A stretch of DNA of 64,000 nucleotides from Spirochaetaceae bacterium (GTDB lineage Bacteria; Spirochaetota; Leptospiria; Leptospirales; Leptonemataceae). Every line of letters begins with the position of its first letter. The first letter of the stretch is position 1. The stretch spans positions 62,001-126,000 of the forward strand of contig PCBI01000011.1 in NCBI GenBank assembly GCA_002730875.1. The letters are read 5' to 3'. The notes beneath the pieces were generated by a model. It did not search any database. It was not told where the DNA came from and worked only from the letters and a program-made list of their open reading frames with translations. Positions 56,748-63,754 of the stretch are shown piece after piece. The position numbers and the translations under genes were made by a program.

Positions 56748-57218
56748 TTAGCTCAGCAGTGTGCGAAAATCCAGCTCTCGCACGGTCTTTTTGAGGCGAT
56801 GATCGTCGTCTACCTCGTTGAATTCCAGGTTAGAGAAAAGAACCTGGGCCAGCTCTTTCGTCGGAGGCAAGGGAACCACATCGTCATGGATTCCATGATA
56901 GATCTTAACAGGAGCATTCAAAGGACGATCGGAAAACGGGGACCAATCGAACATGGGCAATGCCGGAGCGAGCAACACCAGGCGATTGATGGACTCCGGA
57001 TTTTGCAGCGCGTACAATGCGGCCATCAATCCGCCCAGGGAAGAACCTACGATAGAGATATCCTTCCTGTCCTTAAGGATATCATTTAGATCTTGCATCC
57101 GTTCTTCCGGGGAACCGGTAAACTGCGGACAGATTAAGTCTGGAAAGAGTTTCTTAAGAAGGGAAGCCTTGTAACCTTTGCTGCTTCCTTCCAGGCCATG
57201 GATAAAGATTCGCGTCAT
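56748..57218 (-). CDS. YqiA-like alpha/beta-hydrolase
   Basis: A 156-aa small alpha/beta hydrolase of the YqiA/UPF0227 type. IFIHGLEGSSKGYK supplies the oxyanion loop, the nucleophile is S60 in VGSSLGG, the acid is D112 or D113 in GIHDDVVP, and the histidine is H140 in DDDHRL. It lacks a lid domain, as usual for this family. It is likely a cytoplasmic esterase. It is monocistronic, 170 bp from the CorA gene. Confidence 0.88.
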   Translation of the reverse strand: MTRIFIHGLEGSSKGYKASLLKKLFPDLICPQFTGSPEERMQDLNDILKDRKDISIVGSSLGGLMAALYALQNPESINRLVLLAPALPMFDWSPFSDRPLNAPVKIYHGIHDDVVPLPPTKELAQVLFSNLEFNEVDDDHRLKKTVRELDFRTLLS

Positions 57219-57296
57219 GTAAAGACAATGTTCTCAGGAGGCGGAAGTATGTCAAGGCGGCACGGCCATAACCGGAAGTAGCGCTGGCGCTCTAGA

Positions 57297-57638
57297 TCAC
57301 AGACAGTTTCTATAAAAACCGCAGGCGAACAGAAAAAAGAATGTGTACGGGTTCAGATGCGCGATCAGTTGAATCAATACGTAAAGCAGGATGGAGAACT
57401 GCGATCTATAGTTACTTCTCACTATCCATACTAGAGGCGCGATCAGGATAAGAATATAGAGGATCGTCAACAGGTGGCCCGTGGCATCGCCGTTACGGCC
57501 AAACGGATCAAAGAGGCGAACTACATAGAAGGCAAACCTTGTAGCGGCCAGTCCGACCAAAATGGCCAGCGCAGCAAACAGAATCGTGGTCACGGTGATT
57601 TTTGTGATTCTAAAAGGTTGGTTTGATTCCTTATGCAT
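57297..57638 (-). CDS. Small three-span membrane protein
   Basis: A 113-aa integral membrane protein with three hydrophobic segments (IITVTTILFAALAILVGLA, LLTILYILILIAPLVWIV, and ILLYVLIQLIAHLNPYTFFFLFAC). Short loops contain DPFGRNGDATGH. No family recognised. It lies just downstream of the lipoprotein paralogue and may share its transcript. Confidence 0.6.
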   Translation of the reverse strand: MHKESNQPFRITKITVTTILFAALAILVGLAATRFAFYVVRLFDPFGRNGDATGHLLTILYILILIAPLVWIVRSNYRSQFSILLYVLIQLIAHLNPYTFFFLFACGFYRNCL

Positions 57639-57746
57639 GAGTTTACTGGTGCGATACCCGCGACGCGCAAACCGTCGGCCATCGCCCTGGACCTCTACAA
57701 CCGGTCAGAGACTCAAGCGTCCTGGTTTCCGCTGCGCTACCTTTTC

Positions 57747-58484
57747 TCAGTTTTTCTCTTTGCGAGCCATGGGCGATTCGTAGCCATTGGCAATCTTCGC
57801 GTAGTAACCTGACTCTTTCAATTTCTCCTCAAATCCAGGCTCCTCGAAATAACAAGGATCGCGTAGTCCCCAGCCGGCGGGCGCTTCATCGCGATTGATG
57901 CCCAGGACCACTGCTTCATAATAGACGTTTGTGCATCTCGAATTGAGCCAGAATTCACCATCTCCGATATCCTTGAGGTCCGTTGTAATTGCTTCTGTAA
58001 AGTAGTGTCTTTCGTCAGCGCCCTTGCGGGTGTCATAAATGGTGTACCATTTAAGTCGGTCTCTATAGAAGAAGAATGAAACGACGCGCCATCCTTCATT
58101 CGAATAAGAGTTCACGCCTGGATTAGAGACTCTGCGAATCCTGGCGGCAAAATAGGTTATCCTCTTGTCAATCGGATAATACGATTCCTCGTATTCAGCC
58201 GGTAGCGGTGGACTATATGTCATCAACACATCATACTCCTTCCCGAATGAACCCAGTACCTCTTTTGTGCTTGTTGCATTAAGCTCGAGCCCTCGAACTC
58301 TGTCTACATCCAAAAATTTCCGCTCCATAGCATAGTCATCCTGCCATCGCATCGGGGTTGGCGAAAAGTGATTATAACAACCCAGAAGGCCAGGGCCGAG
58401 CAATAGAAGGGCAATGCTTAAGAACACTCTGCGGGCGGTTAGAAAACCAGACCGCCCCGAAGCTTTTCTATTCATTCTATACAT
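57747..58484 (-). CDS. Lipoprotein, member of a local paralogue pair (copy A)
   Basis: About 245 aa with a lipobox (GPGLLGC). The mature sequence shares three blocks with the protein at 59371-60024: PPLPAEYEESYYPIDKRITYFAA versus PPLPKRINGRYYPVDKLVMYASV, FFFYRDRLKWYTI versus LMFYRSELKIAFV, and the C-terminal EKLKESGYYAKIANGYE versus SLLAEDGYYDRRRAGYS. A preceding segment STKEVLGSFG resembles SmpA/OmlA-like lipoproteins. Function is unknown. The start could be 58484 or 58475. Confidence 0.75.
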   Translation of the reverse strand: MYRMNRKASGRSGFLTARRVFLSIALLLLGPGLLGCYNHFSPTPMRWQDDYAMERKFLDVDRVRGLELNATSTKEVLGSFGKEYDVLMTYSPPLPAEYEESYYPIDKRITYFAARIRRVSNPGVNSYSNEGWRVVSFFFYRDRLKWYTIYDTRKGADERHYFTEAITTDLKDIGDGEFWLNSRCTNVYYEAVVLGINRDEAPAGWGLRDPCYFEEPGFEEKLKESGYYAKIANGYESPMARKEKN

Positions 58485-58618
58485 TTGGGACGTCACACAA
58501 TCTCAAGACAAGAATTAAAATCATATCCAGGCTAGCCAGATCTCGATGCTCCCTCCGCACACGTCTGTTGTCTCGTGTCCGAACACCGGGTTGCTTTGCT
58601 AATTGGTCGCCCCTTTCT

Positions 58619-59263
58619 TCATGTGCTTTGATAGATCAAAGTCTGCACCGAACTCTCCGGCGAGTAGAAGAGATAGATTCCGCAGTCCGGTAAGTCCCTG
58701 GAAAAAACCTCCGCTGAAATCTGGCCAACAAAGTGCATGGAACTCCGGGTTTCCGGGCATATGGGCCACTCCGGATGTTGATACCAATAGGGCAGACTAT
58801 CGGGCCCGAGCCAACTCATCCATAAGGCTTCCGGGCAGACCTTCTTGTATAAGTCGTAGAGCTTCTCGCAATCCATTTCATTTCGCGAGGAATCCTTCAT
58901 GTCATTGGACCGGGCCGCTACAAGCTCCATGGACGAAAAATCCGGCCGTAATGGCTCGGAAACCTTACTATCGAAGGCGGCATCAGGGATGTCCCCCAGG
59001 ACTTCGCCGATCTTACCCGTAGAATTCAGCTTGAAGCTCAGTCCCCCTTCCCGGTGGTAGGTTCCGTAGAGGAAGTGTAGATTAAGCTTCCATTCTGGAT
59101 GTAGATTGCTTCCATCTACGGTCAGAACCAGCGCCAGTAGACCTGCCAGGTGTGCCGCACCCGGACTGAAGACCTGATCTGCTGCGGGCATGCAAGCGCT
59201 AGGACCGAGTTCCGACGATGATTGGAGAAAGAACAGGATCATCGATGTATAGCCTCGCCTCAC
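58619..59263 (-). CDS. DUF1963-like protein
   Basis: About 214 aa. The C-terminal third (GPDSLPYWYQHPEWPICPE, MHFVGQISAEV, CGIYLFYSPES) looks like the DUF1963/YwqG family, whose core is a W-P-x-C-P then F-x-x-Q-I segment. The N-terminal half is less characteristic, so the start may lie further down; an internal ATG at 59242 is an alternative. No signal peptide is convincing. It sits between the two lipoprotein paralogues. Confidence 0.55.
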   Translation of the reverse strand: MRRGYTSMILFFLQSSSELGPSACMPAADQVFSPGAAHLAGLLALVLTVDGSNLHPEWKLNLHFLYGTYHREGGLSFKLNSTGKIGEVLGDIPDAAFDSKVSEPLRPDFSSMELVAARSNDMKDSSRNEMDCEKLYDLYKKVCPEALWMSWLGPDSLPYWYQHPEWPICPETRSSMHFVGQISAEVFSRDLPDCGIYLFYSPESSVQTLIYQST

Positions 59264-59370
59264 TATGTCTGCTCCAACAAAGCAGAACGATTAGACGGAA
59301 GCAAGATTCTTTCTGCTGGCTGCGGCCTGGGGACGATGCGACCGCATCCGAAGAGTCTCCACAACTCGCT

Positions 59371-60024
59371 TCACCAATCTTTCGCCAGGGAGTAACCCGC
59401 ACGCCTCCGATCGTAGTAACCATCCTCAGCAAGAAGCGAATCAAAATCAGAGGCCTTCCAGTAGCAGGGATAGCCTGACGCTACATCAAGGCCCAAAACT
59501 CTCTCTTTATGATATAAAGAGTCACAGAATGAACCGACCCAGAGTTCGCGATCACTTGTATCGCTCCGTAGGACATTGGGCGAGCTTTCAGCCGAAAGCA
59601 GGACATGATTGCTCGCCCCCAGCTCCGCCACACGGACAAATGCAATCTTCAGCTCGGACCTGTAAAACATGAGCGTAACATGCTGCGTTTTTTTCGTCTT
59701 CGCCACATCTGATCCCGAGCTCAAGAACTCCACCGAAGCGTACATCACAAGCTTGTCAACAGGGTAGTATCTTCCATTGATCCGTTTTGGCAAAGGGGGC
59801 TCGAAAATTCTTACCAGTTGTGGCGTTCCAAAGAGCGTGAGAATGGTATCCAGGAAGGTATTCGGCTCCATTTTTACACGCATCCAGGGTAAGTTCATGA
59901 GACCTTGCCTGGGTGGATTTCTCAAGTCGCCGAAAGACGTCCTATGCGACGAACAAAGAACGCAAAACGTCGCGATAAAAACGCAAGCAAATGAATGGAC
60001 AGCCAATTCAATCCGGTCTCTCAT
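59371..60024 (-). CDS. Lipoprotein, member of a local paralogue pair (copy B)
   Basis: About 217 aa. The signal-like N-terminus is MRDRIELAVHSFACVFIATFCVLC. The body is related to copy A at 57747-58484 through the PPLPKRINGRYYPVDK, LMFYRSELKIAFV and EDGYYDRRRAGYS blocks, so the two arose by duplication and diverged strongly. GAGGG about 8 bp before the ATG at 60024 supports this start; the frame is open to 60102. Function unknown. Confidence 0.7.
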   Translation of the reverse strand: MRDRIELAVHSFACVFIATFCVLCSSHRTSFGDLRNPPRQGLMNLPWMRVKMEPNTFLDTILTLFGTPQLVRIFEPPLPKRINGRYYPVDKLVMYASVEFLSSGSDVAKTKKTQHVTLMFYRSELKIAFVRVAELGASNHVLLSAESSPNVLRSDTSDRELWVGSFCDSLYHKERVLGLDVASGYPCYWKASDFDSLLAEDGYYDRRRAGYSLAKDW

Positions 60025-60135
60025 AACTCCTACCCTCATTGCTTTTTGCAGATTCTGAACAATACCAACCCGGCAATCAATTTGCACCGGGCACCCATGC
60101 ATGTCTACAGTAAGTGGACTGGCGCGCTCTTACAA

Positions 60136-60245
60136 GAGTTCGACGTCCATGGGCGTTCTAATGTCGACAGAGCCGACGAGTCCGAATGCCGCGAAGCGCA
60201 GGGGCGCGCGAGCGATCGAGTTCGTATGTCGTTCTACGAAAACCC
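60136..60245. repeat. Diverged G(A/C)GTYCNNATGYCG repeats
   Basis: A 14-base word recurs as GCGTTCTAATGTCG (60153), GAGTCCGAATGCCG (60178) and GAGTTCGTATGTCG (60218), with a partial copy at 60136. The last copy is followed by an inverted TTCGTA...TACGAA. The segment is gene free and lies about 70 bp past the candidate antitoxin gene on the minus strand. Confidence 0.5.
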
Positions 60246-60314
60246 GGGGAGCGGAGATTAAGCCAGGGCCGCAGCCATTTAAGTTCAGTTAGGAGAAGTG
60301 GAAGTGCGATGCAA

Positions 60315-60488
60315 TTAACCGGATGTTTTGGCAGGCTCCGGCAAGGTGCGAACCTTTCCTTCTCTATCCATATAGACGGCTTTTTCACCGAGTTTCTGGT
60401 GTCGCTCCAGGGCTTCTGATACGGCGGAAGTAGCTGAATTCTTGATCTGATGGTGCAGCTTTTGCGGCTTCTCTTGCTTTGTTGCCAT
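60315..60488 (-). CDS. Candidate zeta-toxin partner (antitoxin-like small protein)
   Basis: A 57-aa basic protein (MATKQEKPQKL start at 60488, with AGGA 10 bp upstream; open to 60548). The segment EALERHQKLGEKAVYMDREGKV, ending LPEP, follows the pattern of small proteins found beside chromosomal zeta-family kinase genes in other bacteria (ALxxHxxLGxxIxVWxDGKVVxLPPEE), which is remembered, not searched. It lies 38 bp downstream of the broken zeta gene in the same direction. It may be its antitoxin or partner, now orphaned. Confidence 0.55.
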   Translation of the reverse strand: MATKQEKPQKLHHQIKNSATSAVSEALERHQKLGEKAVYMDREGKVRTLPEPAKTSG

Positions 60489-61078
60489 ACGAATTGATCC
60501 TAAAAGTACCGAAACGGTTTCAGACTTCAGTTTATTAACCTGGACCATAAATGTCTATCATATATCTCGGGAGAGTTTTCAAAGCTGGAATCCTCGGCAA
60601 TGAGAGTCGGCTCTCGATCAGAATTGTCGAAGACCATGAATGAGTCGCAAAGTGGCAGGTATATCTGCCGTAGATTCTCCATTCCGGATTTGTAGCGCCG
60701 AATAATAGTATCCCGGGGGATATTGTGACCACCAGCCGCCACTCGGGATTGAACCCGGGCTATGGCTAGCTCTGCGCTTCGAAGATGCACAAAAAATAAG
60801 GTGAAAGGTGCAGCCTTTCACCCTGGCTTTGTTGATAATTCGACTGAAATTCTTCGATGCCAGAGTTGATTCAAAGCCGAAGTCCTGCTCCCTTGCCAAC
60901 AGGAATTCCATCCGGGATAGCATGAGCTTTCCTGCTTCAATCGAGACTGCTTCTGGATGAAACGGAGATAAGCCTTTGGCTATAGAGTCCGCATTTACAA
61001 ATTCAATCTCTCCCAGATCTCTGAGGACCTGCATTGCTATAGTGGTCTTGCTGACCTGCCCCCTTTTTCCGTACAGTT

Positions 61079-61843
61079 TCAAATGTTAGTTTCAGCCACC
61101 TGATTCTCTGTTTCGAATAGCTCTCTGAATCTACTGGGCGTCAAGTATTTCAGTGAACTATGCGGTCTTGTTGTATTGAACTCCTTGCGATACCGATCCA
61201 GTTCTCTTTGAAGTTCGAATCGATCGGCAAACCAGTTCCAGTTCAATAATTCCCTTCGCAGCTTGCCATGAAAACTCTCGACGAAGCCATTCTGCATAGG
61301 CTTACCCGGCTGAATGAAAGCCATTTCGCAGTGATTGGCTTTTGCCCACTTGCCAAACTCAGCTGAGCGAAATTCCGGACCGTTGTCCATCACGATCTGT
61401 TCTGGCAGCCTTGTCTCACGGGCAAGTTCATCCAGGAAGCGAACAATTCGAAAGGCAGGAAGAGACGTATCGCCAAACAGCGCCTTTACTTCCCGTGTGA
61501 AGATATCGACGATACTGAGTATGCGAACCTTTCTGCCGTTCATTAGCGATTGGCTTACGATGTCCATGGCCCAGGTGTGGTCCGGTTTTTCTGGCTTGGC
61601 CAACGGTCTACGGGGGCCATGGTAGGGCTTTTTCTTGAATATTTGCCGCAATTGTAGACCTTTTTCCGCATAGATTCGGTAGAACCGTTTATGGTTCACC
61701 GTCCAATTGCGATTCCGCAAAAACCCGTGTAGCATACGATATCCATTCGAACGATACCGATAGGCAAGGATCCGAATCGCACGACCCAGATGCCTGTTCC
61801 GATTCGTCGCTCTGTAATAGCAGGTCGAGCGAGAGATTTTCAC
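61079..61843 (-). CDS. IS3-family transposase OrfB (integrase core)
   Basis: A 254-aa retroviral-integrase-type transposase domain. The DDE residues are D94 (WAMDIVS), D153 (VMDNGPEF) and E189 (NGFVESFHGKLR), 35 residues apart between the last two, as in the IS3 family. The preceding HTH_21 segment (RILAYRYRSNGYRMLHGFLR) is also present. The listed start is GTG; the frame is open back to 61930, where orfA ends. The active product is probably an OrfAB fusion made by -1 frameshifting at the A7G run (plus-strand T7 at 61925-61931). Confidence 0.93.
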   Translation of the reverse strand: MKISRSTCYYRATNRNRHLGRAIRILAYRYRSNGYRMLHGFLRNRNWTVNHKRFYRIYAEKGLQLRQIFKKKPYHGPRRPLAKPEKPDHTWAMDIVSQSLMNGRKVRILSIVDIFTREVKALFGDTSLPAFRIVRFLDELARETRLPEQIVMDNGPEFRSAEFGKWAKANHCEMAFIQPGKPMQNGFVESFHGKLRRELLNWNWFADRFELQRELDRYRKEFNTTRPHSSLKYLTPSRFRELFETENQVAETNI

Positions 61844-61917
61844 AACTCTGGCTGAGAAGGCAGTTCTAAATCCGGCCTCCCTAAGAATGCGAGCTGCTTC
61901 TCGTCTTCTCGACCTGC

Positions 61918-62220
61918 TCAGAACTTTTTTTCGAGTAGAAGCTTGATGGCGTCGATCTCCAGAGCCTGGTTTGCCACCAATTTCTTTAATCGGGCATTCT
62001 CATCCTCAAGGGCACGGAGCTTCTTCATGTCGCTTAGCTCCATTCCGCTGAATTTCGACTTCCAGCGATAGAAGGCCTGTTCGCTCATCCCGTGCTTTCG
62101 GGCCAGCTCCTTGACCGGCGTCCCTGCATCTGCTTCCTTCAGAATTTTGAAGATTTGTTCCTCGCTAAACCTTCGATACCCATATCCTTTCCTCCTGGAT
62201 TTGGACCGAAAGTCTAACAT
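61918..62220 (-). CDS. IS3-family transposase OrfA (DNA-binding)
   Basis: A 100-aa helix-turn-helix protein with a leucine-zipper-like tail. RFSEEQIFKILKEADAGTPVKELARKHGMSEQAFYRWKSKF is the family core, split here into the helix-turn-helix, followed by DMKKLRALEDENARLKKLVANQALEIDAIKLLL. It binds the terminal inverted repeats. The gene ends at the slippery run shared with orfB. Confidence 0.93.
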   Translation of the reverse strand: MLDFRSKSRRKGYGYRRFSEEQIFKILKEADAGTPVKELARKHGMSEQAFYRWKSKFSGMELSDMKKLRALEDENARLKKLVANQALEIDAIKLLLEKKF

Positions 62221-62435
62221 TTAATGTGTCCGAATTCAGGGGGCAAGGTCATTGCCGGCTCCGTTTGGACCTCCGAATAGAAATACCCGTGGCATAAAGG
62301 CCACTGGAGATTACCTGAGAGGACCGACAATGCAAATAATTGCGGGAGAGAAGTCCTATGAAATGTTTCTGCTAAGCAATCATTTCGATACCATTGGAAG
62401 CCGACACGTCCATTTCGCCTACCGTACGTCTCTAC

Positions 62436-62513
62436 GCGAACCTCTCGATGCCCCCGCCGCAGGTTCGCATAACATCTGTCGCCCCGCAATAACCCGAACC
62501 GGGGCGCCGCAGG
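62436..62513. repeat. Single relative of the 60-bp array inside the XRE remnant
   Basis: GCGAACCT (62436) pairs perfectly with AGGTTCGC (62461), and the latter is preceded by CCGCCGC and followed by ATAACA, then TAACCCGAACC at 62490 and a new GCCGCAGG at 62506. Order and words match the 43781-43999 array, with shorter spacing. It lies where the N-terminal half of the XRE gene should be. Confidence 0.65.
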
Positions 62514-62887
62514 CGAAAGGACGCCGCGCTTCCCGACGCCCTGGGAGTTACTACCGATTATCTGCTGGGGGGCTCCGAGGATAATTCGCTCAAGGCTGAT
62601 ATCGACGATGTTCACGGAGGGACGCCCCACAAGGATGTGGCAGTGTCCCGGAGACCATGGATGTTCGAAAGGGACCAAGTGTCGCGGGCGCCGTGGATGC
62701 CGAACAAGGATGTTCCAATGTCGGCGAAGACAGGATGTCGAGAGCCGACGGGCGCGAAGCGACGGACCAGGAACTGCTGGATATGTTTCGCCGGGTCCAG
62801 AAGCTACCGGAAGACAAGAAGCGCTCTGTAAAGGATTTCCTGGAAGCGTATCTATTTCGCGAAAGAGTGCGAGAAGATATTGCGTAG
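62514..62887 (+). pseudogene. Remnant of an XRE-type regulator, interrupted by hairpin repeats
   Basis: In one frame the sequence reads LPDALGVTTDYLLGGSEDN, the end of a helix-turn-helix domain, and after about 140 bp of repeats a second frame reads TDQELLDMFRRVQKLPEDKK and then FLEAYLFRERVREDIA to a TAG at 62887. Together they form the C-terminal part of an XRE-family regulator of about 110 aa. The N-terminal helices are missing, replaced by a repeat of the 43.8-kb type. The two halves are in different frames. Confidence 0.7.
62611..62745. repeat. Hairpin-rich repeat with (A)GGA loops
   Basis: Short perfect stems with an AGGA or GGA loop recur: CCACA-AGGA-TGTGG (62627), GAACA-AGGA-TGTTC (62702) and GACA-GGA-TGTC (62729). 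Related CATGGATG, CGTGGATG and CACGGAGG words lie between them. The stems differ in sequence but keep the loop, so structure, not sequence, is conserved. Confidence 0.6.
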
Positions 62888-62957
62888 GGGTCCGAACGAG
62901 AGCGGATGAGTTTTTCGAGGTAAAAAGAAAGAAATTACTCTGGACTTCTTACCTCAG

Positions 62958-63494
62958 TCAATGGTTCGTATACTTGACAGCCTGCCAATTGCCTCTCCCA
63001 CCGTCCCTTTCCTCTAAAACGAGAAGCTCTTTTCCCCGCAGGATTCTTACTGATCGAATTTCTCCGGACCATGCCTCAGATGGGAAATAACCAATAAAAA
63101 AAGCCTTGGATACCATGTCTTTGTGAATGAGAGGTTCATGCAGATAGACCTCGCCTTCTCTCAGAACCATAGCTGCTGCAGGGCAATCGTCAACAAATGT
63201 TATGCGGTCGCCAGGATGAATCAGTGAAGTTTGACTACCATTATCAGATCCAAAAACGGTAAAATGGTCTAAATCAGGGCTCGCGACCGCACCAGCTCCG
63301 CGTAAATGGGGAGATGCAGCTGCGGCAGTCAATGCCTCGGAATCAGAAAGCTTGACAAAACACTCCTCGCGAATCGGTCGGGTGGTCCACCACCCCCTCT
63401 TCTCTTTGCATTGAAGTAAGCTCAGCATGCTCAACATTAATACGGTGAGCGCCCGTATTCCCCTTTGACCCACAAATCCTATCTTTCCCTTCAT
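62958..63494 (-). CDS. Putative lipoprotein of unknown function
   Basis: About 178 aa. MKGKIGFVGQRGIRALTVLMLSMLSLLQC gives a lipobox cysteine close to residue 29 after a long n-region. The mature part includes FIGYFPSEAWSGEIRSVRIL and a Ser/Ala-rich segment. No domain recognised. It is the next minus-strand gene after the XRE remnant and overlaps nothing. The frame is open to 63515, which would place extra residues before the signal. Confidence 0.65.
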   Translation of the reverse strand: MKGKIGFVGQRGIRALTVLMLSMLSLLQCKEKRGWWTTRPIREECFVKLSDSEALTAAAASPHLRGAGAVASPDLDHFTVFGSDNGSQTSLIHPGDRITFVDDCPAAAMVLREGEVYLHEPLIHKDMVSKAFFIGYFPSEAWSGEIRSVRILRGKELLVLEERDGGRGNWQAVKYTNH

Positions 63495-63508
63495 TCTTGG
63501 CCGACCTT

Positions 63509-63754
63509 CTACCAATCAGGCGTACCCCAGAGTTTCTTACTGGGGAGCTTGTATGGATTTGTATACATCACTCTCGCCGGAAGCCCGAGTGCTTTCCTAA
63601 CAGGATTTTCGCTGTACTGGTAGGATGGCCGCTTCAGTCCATCCCCCGGGCTATCTTCGATTTTCTCCAACCAGGAGCCTTCAGTTTTCGGCCCCTCTGA
63701 TACATGCGCAAATTCACCAATGCGTGGCAAGGATAAGATGCAACCCCGGGGCAT
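63509..63754 (-). CDS. Small protein or shifted continuation of the gene upstream
   Basis: An 81-codon frame starting at an ATG inside the end of the previous frame. It has no recognised domain; it ends KLWGTPDW. The two frames overlap at 63714-63754, at a CCCCGGGG run. A one-base change there would fuse them into one protein of about 170 aa. Either a translationally coupled small gene or a frameshifted piece. Confidence 0.4.
   Translation of the reverse strand: MPRGCILSLPRIGEFAHVSEGPKTEGSWLEKIEDSPGDGLKRPSYQYSENPVRKALGLPARVMYTNPYKLPSKKLWGTPDW

Larger units (their letters stand above)
61052..62251 (-). mobile_element. IS3-family (IS407-group-like) insertion sequence
   Basis: The element is 1200 bp long. 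Its ends read TGACCTGCCCCCT (from 61052) and, on the other strand, TGACCTTGCCCCCT (from 62251), forming imperfect terminal inverted repeats of about 25 bp. A 4-bp target duplication TTGC flanks it (61048-61051 and 62252-62255), the length typical of the IS407 group. It encodes orfA and orfB with a slippery A7G for fusion. Both frames are intact, so it may still be mobile. Confidence 0.93.
60527..62295 (-). pseudogene. Zeta-toxin family kinase, split by an insertion sequence and frameshifted
   Basis: When the element (61052-62251) and one copy of the 4-bp duplication are removed, the minus strand reads ATGCCACGG and then RVFLFGGPNGAGKTTIAMQV, restoring a perfect Walker A motif. The following sequence (FVNADSIAKGLSPFHPEA, then DFGFESTLASKNFSRII) is typical of zeta toxins, which phosphorylate a nucleotide-sugar in cell-wall synthesis. 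A second lesion is a T6 run on the minus strand (plus 60791-60796): with five T the frame continues as IFVHLRSAELAIARVQSRVAAGGHNIP, which is the conserved zeta C-terminus. As it stands the gene should be inactive. Confidence 0.85.
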
